From contig JBGTQJ010000019.1 in the NCBI GenBank assembly GCA_041941305.1, positions 62,001 through 126,000 of the forward strand: a stretch of 64,000 bases of DNA. Direction: 5' to 3'. How positions within the stretch are numbered: position 1 is the first letter of the stretch; each line of letters starts with the position of its first letter. This DNA comes from JANSWP01 sp041941305 (GTDB lineage Bacteria; Bacteroidota; Bacteroidia; Chitinophagales; Saprospiraceae). The notes below the pieces were generated by a model. The model was given only the letters and a program-made list of their open reading frames with translations, did no database searches and was not told where the DNA came from. Both the position numbers and the translations under genes were made by a program. Of this stretch, positions 26,457-36,213 are shown in pieces.

Positions 26457-29400
26457 ATGTACAAAGCACCCTTCATCATTCCTTTCTATTTATTGTCTTT
26501 ATCCCTTTTGGCCCAACCCAACTTTACTGCAAATGATCAGGTCGTTCCTTACGATGGTCACTTCAGACCCACCGTCAACCTGGGTGAGTATACTTCTTTT
26601 TCAGAAGAAGAGCTGGCTGATTTAGCCGCAGGAAATACAGACCTGGGGGTTAGAGGCGTAGGTGCCAAAGCCTTGCGGCCTGGATTATTTGAAGAATTTG
26701 TTCAATCAGAAGGGTATGATTCGAAACTCGATGAGTACGAACATTTTTATCAAGTTGGTTTAAGAGAAAATACCCTGATTGTTGGTTTCCCTTCCGAAAT
26801 TCATCGGGATCAGGAAGAATATTGCGAAGGCAAGCGCTCGGAAATGTTTGCCAATATGTACGAACCGATTTGGGATGGCGGGGCAAATGGAACGCCCATC
26901 AATGAGGAGAATTACTACGCATTCTACCTATGGAATTTAGTTCAAAAATATGGAGAATATATTCGGTTTTGGGAAATCTGGAATGAGCCAGGATTTGATT
27001 TTACAGGAGGATTGGGTTGGCTGCCACCAGGTGCTCCAGGCAATTGGTGGGAAAACAATCCAGACCCTTGCGATTATAAATTGAAAGCACCGATTTTTCA
27101 TTATGTAAGATTATTGAGAATTAGTTGGGAGGTTATAAAAACCCTTTCATCTGAAGATTACATTGTGGTTTCGGGAACTGGTTTTCCTGCATTTGTAGAT
27201 GCCATTTTGAGGAATACAGACAACCCGGAAGATGGGAGCGTAAGTCCGGATTATCCTTTAAAAGGAGGTGCATATTTCGATGTGAAAGGATATCATGCCT
27301 ATCCCCATTTTGATGGAAGTTTAAAAACATGGAGCGATGATTTGATGGAATTTGTGTATTCACGCCATTCAGATGCGGCGGCAGATGGATTGATGATGAC
27401 TAGAGATACCTTTCAAGGAGTGTTATCAAGCCATGGTTACGATGGCATTACCTATCCAAAGAAATTATGGATGATTACTGAGGTCAATTTGCCTCGAAAA
27501 CCTTTTGATGATTTTATCGGATCTGCCGAAGCACAGCGCAATTTTATGATCAAATCTGTGGTGGCCTGCATGCAAAATGATTTTTTGCAAATGCATGTCT
27601 ATAAGTTGGCTGAAGATGAACCATTTGAAAAAGCTCAATCCGAATTTGAATTGATGGGATTGTATAAAGAATTGGATTACAATAATTTATACTTCCAGGA
27701 TGTCAATGAAGAGGGCATTGCATATAAAACTGTTTCAGATATTCTTTTTGGGAAAAGATACGATGAAACCCAAACTCAAGAATTGAACCTGCCCGATGAT
27801 GTTGGCGGAGGTGCTTTTTTTGATGAACATCAAAACTATACCTATGTCTTGTGGGCAAAAACGACTCAGGATAGTTCTGAGACAGCCAGTGCAACTTATT
27901 CCTTTCCTTCCAATTTGTCAATAAATACCCTGATTAAAAGAGAATGGGATCATGCTTATCGTCCCAACTCACAATCAATTAATTCAACAAATATAGCGCT
28001 TACTGCTGCGCCTATCTTTCTTACTGACAGGATTTTTGAATTTAACTTTGAAAATAATTGTACTCCCTTTCAGGCACAATTGGTTGCTCAACCAGCTGTC
28101 TCACAATCAGAAGTAGAACATTTGCTTTGGACAATCTCGGGCGGTACACCTATTAGCTCTACACTTTGGGAGCCTGAAATAAATATTTTCGTTTCAGGGA
28201 TATATGAAGTCACTTTGGAAGTATGGTTAACTAATGGAAATTATTTGCGCCAATCAGAAAACTTTTCTATACAAGCGCCTCCACAAGCCTCTTTTTCTGT
28301 AGAAGCATCTGGTCCTATCGTCCGGTTTTTCAATGAATCAAATTTAAGTGCTGATCATTTTCTATGGGACTTTGGAGATGGGACGACGACGACCATGCCA
28401 GGACCTACGCATGTCTATTTCGAAAGCGGTGATTTTGAAGTTAAACTAACGGCTTTTAATAATTGTGGTGAAACGACGGTGAGCCAAACAGTAACCGTGA
28501 AGGTTCCGGAAATCAGCATGATCGCTAAAACTGCCAATGACCTGGTGCCCCCTTTTACGAGTCAATTCAAACCAAGCACATTTATGGAATTCTACGATGG
28601 CTGGAATGAGGAAACACTGGCTGATATCGCCGCAGGCAATATCGAAAAATTTGTTCCTGGAGTAGGCTTGAAATCACTTAGGACTGTTGTTGGAGAAGCA
28701 TTATTCAATGGTTTGGGTTACGATTTTAAAGTTCCTGTTTATCAATATTACGCCAACCTGGATTTGAGAGACAATGCTTTTTTGTTGGACTTTCCTTCTC
28801 CGGAAAGTCGCGACCCTAATTTCTATTGTCCTGATTTTCAGTCTGTTTTGTTCAAAGATTTGTATTTGGATATTTGGGACAATGGGGAAAATGGAACGCC
28901 AGTTAATGATGAAAATCCTTTTGCGCTTTACGTTTATAATACCGTTCAGACCTATAAAGACTACATTCAGTTTTGGGAAGTTTTTCATGGTCCTGATTTT
29001 GATTTTACAGGTGAATGGGGTTGGCTTCCCCCTGGAGAGCCAGGTAATTGGTGGGAAAACAATCCAGACCCCTGTCAATACTCCCTGCGAGCGCCAATTT
29101 TCTACTACAATCGGGTACTGCGAATTGCCTATGAAATTGTAAAGACATACGATCCTGAAGCCTATGTGACCGTATCTGGCATTGCTTTTTTGAGCTTTCT
29201 GGATGCGGTTTTGAGAAATACGGACAATCCATTGGATGGAAGCATACACCCAGTTTATCCCTTAAAAGGGGGCGCATATTTTGATGCAATTGGTTTTAAA
29301 TCATATCCTCATATTGATGGAAGCACGATTTATTTTGATGTCAATCAGGGAACTTTTGCTTTCGAAAGGCATTCGGATGCAGCAGTAGGTGGGATCGCAA

Positions 29401-31790
29401 GAATTAAAGGAGAATTTGAAAATTTGCTCAAAAATTATGGATATGATGGCAATACTTACCCCTCAAAAGAATGGCTTTTGAGTGAGGCCAATTTGCCAAG
29501 GAAGCAATTTGGAGATTTTATAGGTTCACCATTTGCACAACGCAACTGGATTATCAAAGCATGGATAGCATGCATCAAAAATGATGTTCGAAGAATGAGT
29601 GTCCACCATCTTTCAGAGGTTAGTGATTTTGGGACAGCGCAAGATCCATTTGAATTGATGGGCTTGTATCAAAATTTAAACAGTGTCAATCCCTTTTGGC
29701 AGGTACCTACCGAAGAAGCTGTTGCTTTAAAGACCACTTCATTATTGCTTTACGGCACGGAGTATGATCCCATTCGAACAGCAGAATTGGACTTGCCAGA
29801 CGAAATAGACGGTGCTGCATTTCAAAATGCAGCGGGAAATTACATTTATGTTCTTTGGGCAAAAACAACTTTTGATAATTCAGAATTTGCCGATGAAACC
29901 TACTCATTTCCAGGAGGATTGGGAATAGACCAATTATACAGAAAAGAATGGTTCTATGGTAATTCACTGACACAAGAATTGATCAGCTCATCGAATATTT
30001 CTCTGACAGGTTCTCCAATTTTCCTGACTGAACTGGAAGAAGATTTGACGCCTCCGAAAGCACATTTTGATTATTCTTTTCCTCAAGGATGTCCGGGACT
30101 TGAAGTGCAGTTTAACGACCTTTCAGAAGGAGAACCAGTTTCATGGGAATGGACTTTCCCTGGAGGATCACCCGCCATTTCAAATGAACCTAATCCCATA
30201 GTAGTTTACAACTCACATGGTTCCTATGCGGTCACCTTAAAAGTGGGAAATGCTGCTGGAGAGCATAGTAAATTATTAACGGAATTGGTAGAAATAGCCC
30301 CACTTCCGATCGCCAATTTTGACTATGAGGTGAATGGCTCAGAAGTATCTTTTCAAAACTTGTCATCGAATGGAGAAACCTATTATTGGGATTTTGGGGA
30401 TTTGACTTTTGGCTTAGGTCTAAATCCATCCCATAACTACAGCTTTAATGGGGAGTACACTGTGATGTTGGTTACTCAAAATGATTGTGGAACAGATACC
30501 ATTTTTCAACAAATAATGGTAGCAGCTGCTCCTACCGCCAAATTTAGTTTTAATGCTCCTGCTCATTGTGATAGCCTGGCTGTGTTGTTTTTGGATGCCT
30601 CAATGGGCGATCCCACCAATTGGGAATGGACTTTTGAAGGTGGTTTACCAGCAAGCTCCAACTCCCAATTTCCTACCGTTTTATTTGATGAACCAGGATT
30701 TCACCAGGTGACCTTGCTTACGTCCAATGATTTTGGTAGCAATGAATTTGTGAAGAATGTTTACATTGAAGGAGACATTACAATGAGTCAAAATTTGAGT
30801 TTATGTGAAGGAGATGTATTTGCTGGCATGGCAATTTTTCAAGATACTACTGTAATTGAAAATTTATCCACCAATATTTTGGGATGCGATAGTACGGTTA
30901 TTACTGATATCAGTGTAGTCAATACATTAGAGACTTTCTTAGACCTTGAAGTTTGCTACGGAGACGATTTTGAAGGCAATCCCATTTTTAATGATTCTTC
31001 CTTTGTGAATAATCTCAATTCTACAAATGGTTGTGACAGCATAGTTTATGGAAGTATTCGAGTATTGGATGTCTATGAAGTTGTTTTGGATGTAGATGTT
31101 TGCGAAAGCGATATGTACCCGAATGATACAACGATTATTGAAAATCAAATTGCATTAAATGGATGTGATAGTACCATTATCCTGAACATTTCTGTTTTGG
31201 ATAACAGTGAAGTTTTTCTTCAAGAGGAAGTTTGTAAAGGAGAAATATATAATGGGGTAATCATTCAAAGTGATACCACATTAACAGCATTGCTGTCCAA
31301 TCAGAATGGATGTGATAGTCTGGTAACTGTTGAAATTTCCGCCTTGGAAACATTTGAAACCCATCTCATGGAAGCATTGACATTTGGGGAATCCATCACC
31401 ATAGGTGACTCGACTTTTAATGAAATGGGAGAATATGAAGTACTGTTAAGTGCAGTCAATGGTTGTGACAGCCTCATATTTCTTGAACTCACCTATATTG
31501 ATAATGTAAATAATTTGAATTTTGAAAAAACTTACAACCTTAAAGTATTTCCGAATCCATTTTCTAAAACCATAAAAATACAATTTGAACTCCCTAAATC
31601 GAAAGAAGTGTCCCTGGAGGTTTTGGATGTAAATGGAAAGTTGGTTGCAGAATTGATTAAAAATGAAGGAATGAATGCAGGAACTTTTGAAGCCATTTGG
31701 GATGCGAATCAAATCTCTAGTGCTGTTTATTTTGGGAAACTGAGAGTAGGGGAGGATATTGGTGTTTTTAGGGTTGTGAAAATTGAATGA
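26457..31790 (+). CDS. giant secreted tandem glycoside-hydrolase-like / PKD protein with T9SS tail
   Basis: 1777 residues with a signal peptide (1-20, 'SLLAQ'). Two homologous (beta/alpha)8-like domains lie at about 20-530 and 690-1200; both contain 'GWLPPG-PGNWWENNPDPC', 'AVLRNTDNP.DGS..P.YPLKGGAYFD' and 'NLPRK.F.DFIGS..AQRN'. Copy A has a clan GH-A-like catalytic pair: Glu177 in 'FWEIWNEPGF' and Glu342 in 'ITEVNLP'. Copy B keeps Glu1010 ('SEANLP') but reads 'FWEVFHGPDF', so the acid/base Glu is gone. PKD domains follow each copy ('FLWDFGDGTT', 'YYWDFGDL'), then four to five 'NGCDS' repeats (about 1440-1690) and a type A sorting tail. The GH family is not assigned; polysaccharide degradation at the surface is inferred. 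Confidence 0.82.
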   Translation: MYKAPFIIPFYLLSLSLLAQPNFTANDQVVPYDGHFRPTVNLGEYTSFSEEELADLAAGNTDLGVRGVGAKALRPGLFEEFVQSEGYDSKLDEYEHFYQVGLRENTLIVGFPSEIHRDQEEYCEGKRSEMFANMYEPIWDGGANGTPINEENYYAFYLWNLVQKYGEYIRFWEIWNEPGFDFTGGLGWLPPGAPGNWWENNPDPCDYKLKAPIFHYVRLLRISWEVIKTLSSEDYIVVSGTGFPAFVDAILRNTDNPEDGSVSPDYPLKGGAYFDVKGYHAYPHFDGSLKTWSDDLMEFVYSRHSDAAADGLMMTRDTFQGVLSSHGYDGITYPKKLWMITEVNLPRKPFDDFIGSAEAQRNFMIKSVVACMQNDFLQMHVYKLAEDEPFEKAQSEFELMGLYKELDYNNLYFQDVNEEGIAYKTVSDILFGKRYDETQTQELNLPDDVGGGAFFDEHQNYTYVLWAKTTQDSSETASATYSFPSNLSINTLIKREWDHAYRPNSQSINSTNIALTAAPIFLTDRIFEFNFENNCTPFQAQLVAQPAVSQSEVEHLLWTISGGTPISSTLWEPEINIFVSGIYEVTLEVWLTNGNYLRQSENFSIQAPPQASFSVEASGPIVRFFNESNLSADHFLWDFGDGTTTTMPGPTHVYFESGDFEVKLTAFNNCGETTVSQTVTVKVPEISMIAKTANDLVPPFTSQFKPSTFMEFYDGWNEETLADIAAGNIEKFVPGVGLKSLRTVVGEALFNGLGYDFKVPVYQYYANLDLRDNAFLLDFPSPESRDPNFYCPDFQSVLFKDLYLDIWDNGENGTPVNDENPFALYVYNTVQTYKDYIQFWEVFHGPDFDFTGEWGWLPPGEPGNWWENNPDPCQYSLRAPIFYYNRVLRIAYEIVKTYDPEAYVTVSGIAFLSFLDAVLRNTDNPLDGSIHPVYPLKGGAYFDAIGFKSYPHIDGSTIYFDVNQGTFAFERHSDAAVGGIARIKGEFENLLKNYGYDGNTYPSKEWLLSEANLPRKQFGDFIGSPFAQRNWIIKAWIACIKNDVRRMSVHHLSEVSDFGTAQDPFELMGLYQNLNSVNPFWQVPTEEAVALKTTSLLLYGTEYDPIRTAELDLPDEIDGAAFQNAAGNYIYVLWAKTTFDNSEFADETYSFPGGLGIDQLYRKEWFYGNSLTQELISSSNISLTGSPIFLTELEEDLTPPKAHFDYSFPQGCPGLEVQFNDLSEGEPVSWEWTFPGGSPAISNEPNPIVVYNSHGSYAVTLKVGNAAGEHSKLLTELVEIAPLPIANFDYEVNGSEVSFQNLSSNGETYYWDFGDLTFGLGLNPSHNYSFNGEYTVMLVTQNDCGTDTIFQQIMVAAAPTAKFSFNAPAHCDSLAVLFLDASMGDPTNWEWTFEGGLPASSNSQFPTVLFDEPGFHQVTLLTSNDFGSNEFVKNVYIEGDITMSQNLSLCEGDVFAGMAIFQDTTVIENLSTNILGCDSTVITDISVVNTLETFLDLEVCYGDDFEGNPIFNDSSFVNNLNSTNGCDSIVYGSIRVLDVYEVVLDVDVCESDMYPNDTTIIENQIALNGCDSTIILNISVLDNSEVFLQEEVCKGEIYNGVIIQSDTTLTALLSNQNGCDSLVTVEISALETFETHLMEALTFGESITIGDSTFNEMGEYEVLLSAVNGCDSLIFLELTYIDNVNNLNFEKTYNLKVFPNPFSKTIKIQFELPKSKEVSLEVLDVNGKLVAELIKNEGMNAGTFEAIWDANQISSAVYFGKLRVGEDIGVFRVVKIE

Positions 31791-31822
31791 AAAATTGAGA
31801 TTTTGGGAAAATGGGTCTAATT

Positions 31823-31859
31823 TTCAAAATGGTTCAAAGTTGACTTGAACCATTTTGAA
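31823..31859. terminator. bidirectional terminator between convergent genes
   Basis: Perfect 15-bp inverted repeat, TTCAAAATGGTTCAA (31823-31837) and TTGAACCATTTTGAA (31845-31859), seven-base loop. It lies between the two convergent stop codons. Confidence 0.75.
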
Positions 31860-31901
31860 CTAATTTGAGCAACTTTTTGGTTGCACCATCCCAACCAAAA
31901 A

Positions 31902-32957
31902 TTATTGTTTAACGATCTTCTTACTGTACAATTTTCCATTTACATTCAACACAATCTGATAGGAGCCAGAAGGAAAGTTCCTTAAATCAAAACTGTGACT
32001 ATATTCTCCAAAAGCATTTTCTATAGCAGGCAATTCGTACATGACTTTTCCTTCCATATTAAATATCTTAACCTGGATAGTAGCACTTTCTTTCAACCGG
32101 TAGAGCACATTCAAATAATTATCTACTGGATTGGGATAAGTTACAAATCGCAAATCTTCCATGCTAGGTTCATAAGTTGATACTGGTTCAGTTCCCATCA
32201 CTAAAATATCATCAATCATCAGTAAATTGTCGTCTGCCGAATCATGATGGAAAGCGATGAAAATTAGTTGACCAGCATAAGCAGCCAGGCTAACACTATG
32301 TGGCTCCAGGTAGCCCAAATTTAAGTCGGCATCAGGTACTCCCGCACTATCTAGCTGAGGTGGGTCAAAATAGATGGTATCCATATATGTGTTGGCATGA
32401 ATATAACCTGGACTGAACAAAAAAGAGTCTGGGTCAGTTGAGGATTGGTCTCCAATCCATGCCTCCATTTCAGCTGCACGGAAAATGACATCTACCATAT
32501 CTGCATCAAAGAAAGATTGCTGATCCATGATTTTTACAGCATACCCATCCATATACCGAGGACCTTGAAAGGGTGCTGATTTCCAGTGCAAAGTAGCCTG
32601 ATCATCTACAATGTCGATTCCGGGAGTCATGAGCCAATTGCTAGAAATGGTGTCTAGACTTGTTAACCAAGAACGACTAACCAGTACATAGTTGGAATCC
32701 CCCGGTGGAATAGAGTCCGGCAATCCCCAATCCAGGTCAAAAAACCAATTGCTTGGAAAATCCTGTGCGGCAGGCAATTGGTCTTCATCAAAATTGGACC
32801 ACAAAGTGTCCGTATCTACATCAGGGAATAATGTGTATTCGTCGGTACGGTCTATTTGAAAATCTTCAAAGAGAAGCGTATCCATTTGACTATGAGCCAA
32901 TTGAAAAGACACAAGAATCAGGATGCATAAAGAGATTTTGTAGAGATTTTTTTTCAT
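31902..32957 (-). CDS. T9SS-secreted choice-of-anchor J-like protein
   Basis: 351 residues. Signal peptide 1-23 ('LAHSQ'). The middle part (about 30-250) looks like the choice-of-anchor J/MAM-like beta sandwich: 'LLFEDFQIDRTDEYTLFPDVDTDTLW', 'PSNWFFDLDW', 'SSNWLMTPGIDIVDDQATLHW', 'LIFIAFHHDSADDNLLMIDDILV'. Residues about 265-351 are a type A sorting domain ('VTYPNPVDNYLNVLYRLKE', 'LPSGSYQIVLN'-like end). It is probably a cell-surface binding protein; ligand unknown. No operon partner. Confidence 0.85.
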   Translation of the reverse strand: MKKNLYKISLCILILVSFQLAHSQMDTLLFEDFQIDRTDEYTLFPDVDTDTLWSNFDEDQLPAAQDFPSNWFFDLDWGLPDSIPPGDSNYVLVSRSWLTSLDTISSNWLMTPGIDIVDDQATLHWKSAPFQGPRYMDGYAVKIMDQQSFFDADMVDVIFRAAEMEAWIGDQSSTDPDSFLFSPGYIHANTYMDTIYFDPPQLDSAGVPDADLNLGYLEPHSVSLAAYAGQLIFIAFHHDSADDNLLMIDDILVMGTEPVSTYEPSMEDLRFVTYPNPVDNYLNVLYRLKESATIQVKIFNMEGKVMYELPAIENAFGEYSHSFDLRNFPSGSYQIVLNVNGKLYSKKIVKQ

Positions 32958-33172
32958 ACTAATAAGCGTTTTGTTTAGGATAAGAGAGATAGAGAATACA
33001 AGGTTTTGTGAGAAAAGGAATTCTCAATCTCTCATATGCTTGTGGGAAGTAGAAATAAAAATAGTTTGGAATCAAAACAACAGACGGGTAAAAAAGAAGC
33101 ACAATAATAACTTTTAATCTGATCATTACCCACCATTTTTGCCAGAGGATTCATCATTAAGCAAAAAGCTGT

Positions 33173-33742
33173 ATGAAAACGAACTATCTATACCTTGCCT
33201 ATGGAATCATTCTTTTGGTCTTGAATCCAGGTTGTTTTGCACAAAATGAACTAAATTCAAGAACTATTCGAACGCGGGATTTAAAGACAATGGCGGTCAA
33301 AGATACCTTGCCGCCTGCTCCTCCAAAACCAGCCTCTCCAATTCCACCACCACCTCCTCCTCCAGAATCTGAACATTCCTCTGGTTGTGGCATTCGCCCA
33401 TGTTGGCCAACCTTGCCTCATTATCCCGCCTGTTTAGCAATAAAAGATTATGCTAAACGACGAGCGTGTGCACAAAACATAATGATGGAATTTGTTTATG
33501 AAAATTTGAAATGGCCACCTTTAGCTTTGAGCGCCTGTGTTACAGGTACAGGGGTTATCAGATTTGTAGTTGAAAAAGATGGCCTATTGAGTAACTTTGA
33601 AATTGCCAGAGACATTGGTGGATGTTGCGGGGAAGAAGCTTTGAGGGTTATAAAAATGCTTCCAGATTTTATTCCTGGTACCCAAAATGGTAAACCTGTT
33701 AGTGTACAATATAATTTCCCAGTTCGTTTTAGACTTAATTAG
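33173..33742 (+). CDS. TonB C-terminal domain periplasmic/envelope protein
   Basis: 189 residues. An N-terminal export segment ends near 'GCFAQNE'. A proline-rich stretch follows (about 42-63, PPAPPKPASP...PPPPPPP), like the periplasm-spanning part of TonB. Residues about 95-189 match the TonB C-terminal fold ('GTGVIRFVVEKDGLLSNFEIARDIGGCCGEEALRVIKMLP', ending 'YNFPVRFRL'). Unlike classical TonB there is no clear cytoplasm-anchoring helix distinct from a signal peptide, so it may be a free periplasmic or lipid-linked relative rather than an energy transducer. It sits alone, upstream of a DUF5916 outer-membrane gene. Confidence 0.75.
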   Translation: MKTNYLYLAYGIILLVLNPGCFAQNELNSRTIRTRDLKTMAVKDTLPPAPPKPASPIPPPPPPPESEHSSGCGIRPCWPTLPHYPACLAIKDYAKRRACAQNIMMEFVYENLKWPPLALSACVTGTGVIRFVVEKDGLLSNFEIARDIGGCCGEEALRVIKMLPDFIPGTQNGKPVSVQYNFPVRFRLN

Positions 33743-33838
33743 AAGAAAAAAAACCATTCTTTGTAGCCTCCCTGCCATTCTTCCCTGCTTATGACTATTC
33801 AAAAACTATTTATATAAGATTTTCTCTGTTCTATTTAA

Positions 33839-33846
33839 TACATTTG
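33839..33846 (+). promoter_or_regulatory. candidate Bacteroidota -7 box (TACATTTG)
   Basis: Exact TAnnTTTG match 88 bases upstream of the DUF5916 gene. No good -33 TTTG at the expected spacing, so support is moderate. Confidence 0.4.
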
Positions 33847-33933
33847 CAGTGGTAAACACCTAAAACTTCCTCCAATCATCAAAATTTTTCACATCATTCA
33901 AGAGCCGAATGCTGGTTAAGCTCTACTGCGACA

Positions 33934-36153
33934 ATGAAATATAGTGCCCTGATTTTTTCTTTATTGGGCTTAAGCATCACTGCATTTGCACAAATGTCCC
34001 AAACTGCGTCTAAACAAGAACCAAATGTTTATGCGGAAGCCGATGCTATTTACATAAGCAAAACCGAACAAAGCATTGTATTGGATGGTGTTTTGGATGA
34101 ATCAGCCTGGTTTAAAAATCCCTCAGCTACCGATTTTTGGCAATGGTTTCCAACTGATACCTTATTAGCGGAACAACAGTCTGAAATTTATTTTACCTAT
34201 GATGAGCAATACTTGTATGTAGGCATCAAATGCTATGCAAAAGGAAATGATTATGTGGTACCCTCCCTTAAAAGAGATTTTAGAGCTGGAGGTAATGACA
34301 ATATCAGTATCCTTTTTGATACTTTCAACGATGAAACAAATGCCTTTCTTTTTGGATTGAATCCTAAAGGGGTACGGCGGGAAGCATTGGTATCCGGCGG
34401 AGGCTTGGAGTTAAATGGGTTTTCAACTTCCTGGGACAATAAATGGCTGGGTGAAGCCAAAGTTCACGATGGTTTTTGGGTTTCTGAGTTTGCAATTCCT
34501 TTTAGCACTTTGAGGTTTAAGGAAGGAGGAACCAAATGGCGCTTTAACTGTTATCGTTTTGACACCCAGTCCAATGAAAATACCACACTTACACAAATTC
34601 CCCAAAATCAATGGATTTTCAATTTGGCTTACATGAAGGATATGATTTGGGATGAACCCTTGAAAAAGCCTGGGACTAATATTTCCATCATTCCTTATGC
34701 CATAGGCAATTCATTGCGCGACTTTGAAGCTGGAGATGATAAAGCGACTTTTGAGGGTGACTTCGGAGGAGATGCAAAAATTGGTATTACTTCGGGTTTA
34801 AATTTGGACTTAACTGTAAATCCCGATTTTTCCCAGGTGGAGGTAGATAGACAAGTATTGGATCTCAATCGTTTCGAAATATTCTTTCCGGAACGGCGAC
34901 AATTTTTTGTAGAAAATGCAGATCTATTTGGCAGTTTTGGTATGAGTCAAATTAATCCATTCTTTTCCCGGCGAATTGGAATTGACGGAGAAGGAGGAAC
35001 AATACCTATATTATACGGTGCAAGATTAAGTGGTAAACTGACCGATGATTGGCGGGTTGGCTTGTTAAATATGCAAACCCAAAAAGATGAGGGTTTAGAC
35101 ATACCTTCGTTTAATTACTCAGTGGCAGCCTTGCAAAGAAAGGTATTTGCGAGAAGTAATATAGGAATGATTTTCGTCAACAAACAAGCTGGTTCTGGGG
35201 ATATTGGAGAAAACTTTAATGAATACAATCGCCTAATTGGGTTGGACTATAACATTGCTTCAAGGGATAACTCCTGGACAGGCAAAGTCTTTTATCATCA
35301 AGTCTTATCCCCAGTCGATACGGTTGACCAAAAATTTTCACAAGGGGTGGAAATCAGTTATACCACCAGAAAATTTATGTTGGAATGGTTGCATCAATAT
35401 GTTTCTGATGGTTTTGACCCAGAGGTGGGATTTGTTCCCCGAAAAGACTTTTTTCGCATCAATCCACAATTCCAGTTATTCTTCTATCCAAATGGCAACC
35501 TATTCAATCAACATGGTCCAAGTCTGGAGTTGTCCATGCTTTATAAACCTGAATTTGGTCGCTCCGACCATCAACTGGATTTAGCCTGGGAATTTGATTT
35601 TAGCAATAGCGCCAGAGGAAGTATTGGAATCAGAAACGCTTATACCTATTTATTCAAAGAATTTGATCCTACAGGCATTAGCGATGTTGTATTAGCTCCC
35701 GAGAATGGTTATAACTACACAACATTGCAGGTTACTTATAATTCAGACCAAAGAAAAAAGCTGTCTTTCTTTGTTAGCCCGGTCATTGGCGAATTTTATA
35801 ACGGATATCGCTTAACGGGTAATGGCAATGTTTCCTATCGGTTTCAGCATTTTGGCTCTTTTTCAGTTAATTTTAGTTACAACTACCTCAAACCTGATGA
35901 TCATTTTGAACCCGTTTCCCTCTTTTTAGTTGGACCAAGAATAGACCTCACCTTTACCAAGAAAATATTCCTCACCACTTTTTTCCAATACAACAACCAG
36001 TCAGAAAACTTCAACATCAATGCGCGACTCCAGTGGCGATTCCAGCCAGTTAGTGACTTCTTTTTGGTCTATACCGATAATTATGCAACAGAAAATTTTG
36101 GTGTAAAGAATCGGGCAATCGTGGCAAAGATTACGTATTGGTTGAATTTGTAG
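33934..36153 (+). CDS. DUF5916 outer-membrane protein with CBM9-like N-terminal domain
   Basis: 739 residues. Signal peptide 1-19 ('TAFAQ'). Residues about 38-220 resemble family 9 carbohydrate-binding modules ('IVLDGVLDESAWFKNP', 'FTYDEQYLYVGIKCYAKG', 'WVSEFAIPFSTLRFKEGGTKWRFN'). Residues about 240-739 are DUF5916, marked by 'INPDFSQVEVDRQVLDLNRFEIFFPERRQFFVENADLF'-type text (here 'VNPDFSQVEVD...NRFEIFFPERRQFF') and then alternating amphipathic strands ending in an aromatic residue, as in an outer-membrane beta barrel. It is seen widely in Bacteroidota without proven function; binding or passage of a glycan or peptide is a guess. Confidence 0.87.
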   Translation: MKYSALIFSLLGLSITAFAQMSQTASKQEPNVYAEADAIYISKTEQSIVLDGVLDESAWFKNPSATDFWQWFPTDTLLAEQQSEIYFTYDEQYLYVGIKCYAKGNDYVVPSLKRDFRAGGNDNISILFDTFNDETNAFLFGLNPKGVRREALVSGGGLELNGFSTSWDNKWLGEAKVHDGFWVSEFAIPFSTLRFKEGGTKWRFNCYRFDTQSNENTTLTQIPQNQWIFNLAYMKDMIWDEPLKKPGTNISIIPYAIGNSLRDFEAGDDKATFEGDFGGDAKIGITSGLNLDLTVNPDFSQVEVDRQVLDLNRFEIFFPERRQFFVENADLFGSFGMSQINPFFSRRIGIDGEGGTIPILYGARLSGKLTDDWRVGLLNMQTQKDEGLDIPSFNYSVAALQRKVFARSNIGMIFVNKQAGSGDIGENFNEYNRLIGLDYNIASRDNSWTGKVFYHQVLSPVDTVDQKFSQGVEISYTTRKFMLEWLHQYVSDGFDPEVGFVPRKDFFRINPQFQLFFYPNGNLFNQHGPSLELSMLYKPEFGRSDHQLDLAWEFDFSNSARGSIGIRNAYTYLFKEFDPTGISDVVLAPENGYNYTTLQVTYNSDQRKKLSFFVSPVIGEFYNGYRLTGNGNVSYRFQHFGSFSVNFSYNYLKPDDHFEPVSLFLVGPRIDLTFTKKIFLTTFFQYNNQSENFNINARLQWRFQPVSDFFLVYTDNYATENFGVKNRAIVAKITYWLNL

Positions 36154-36213
36154 TGTTTCTTTTTTGAATAAGTTTCAAAATAATCTTCTTTGAAATCTCT
36201 TTTTTGATATTTC

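Noticed and set aside
36173..36195. terminator between the convergent DUF5916 and caspase genes
   Set aside because: Only 7-bp AT-only arms (TTTCAAA/TTTGAAA), too weak to call.
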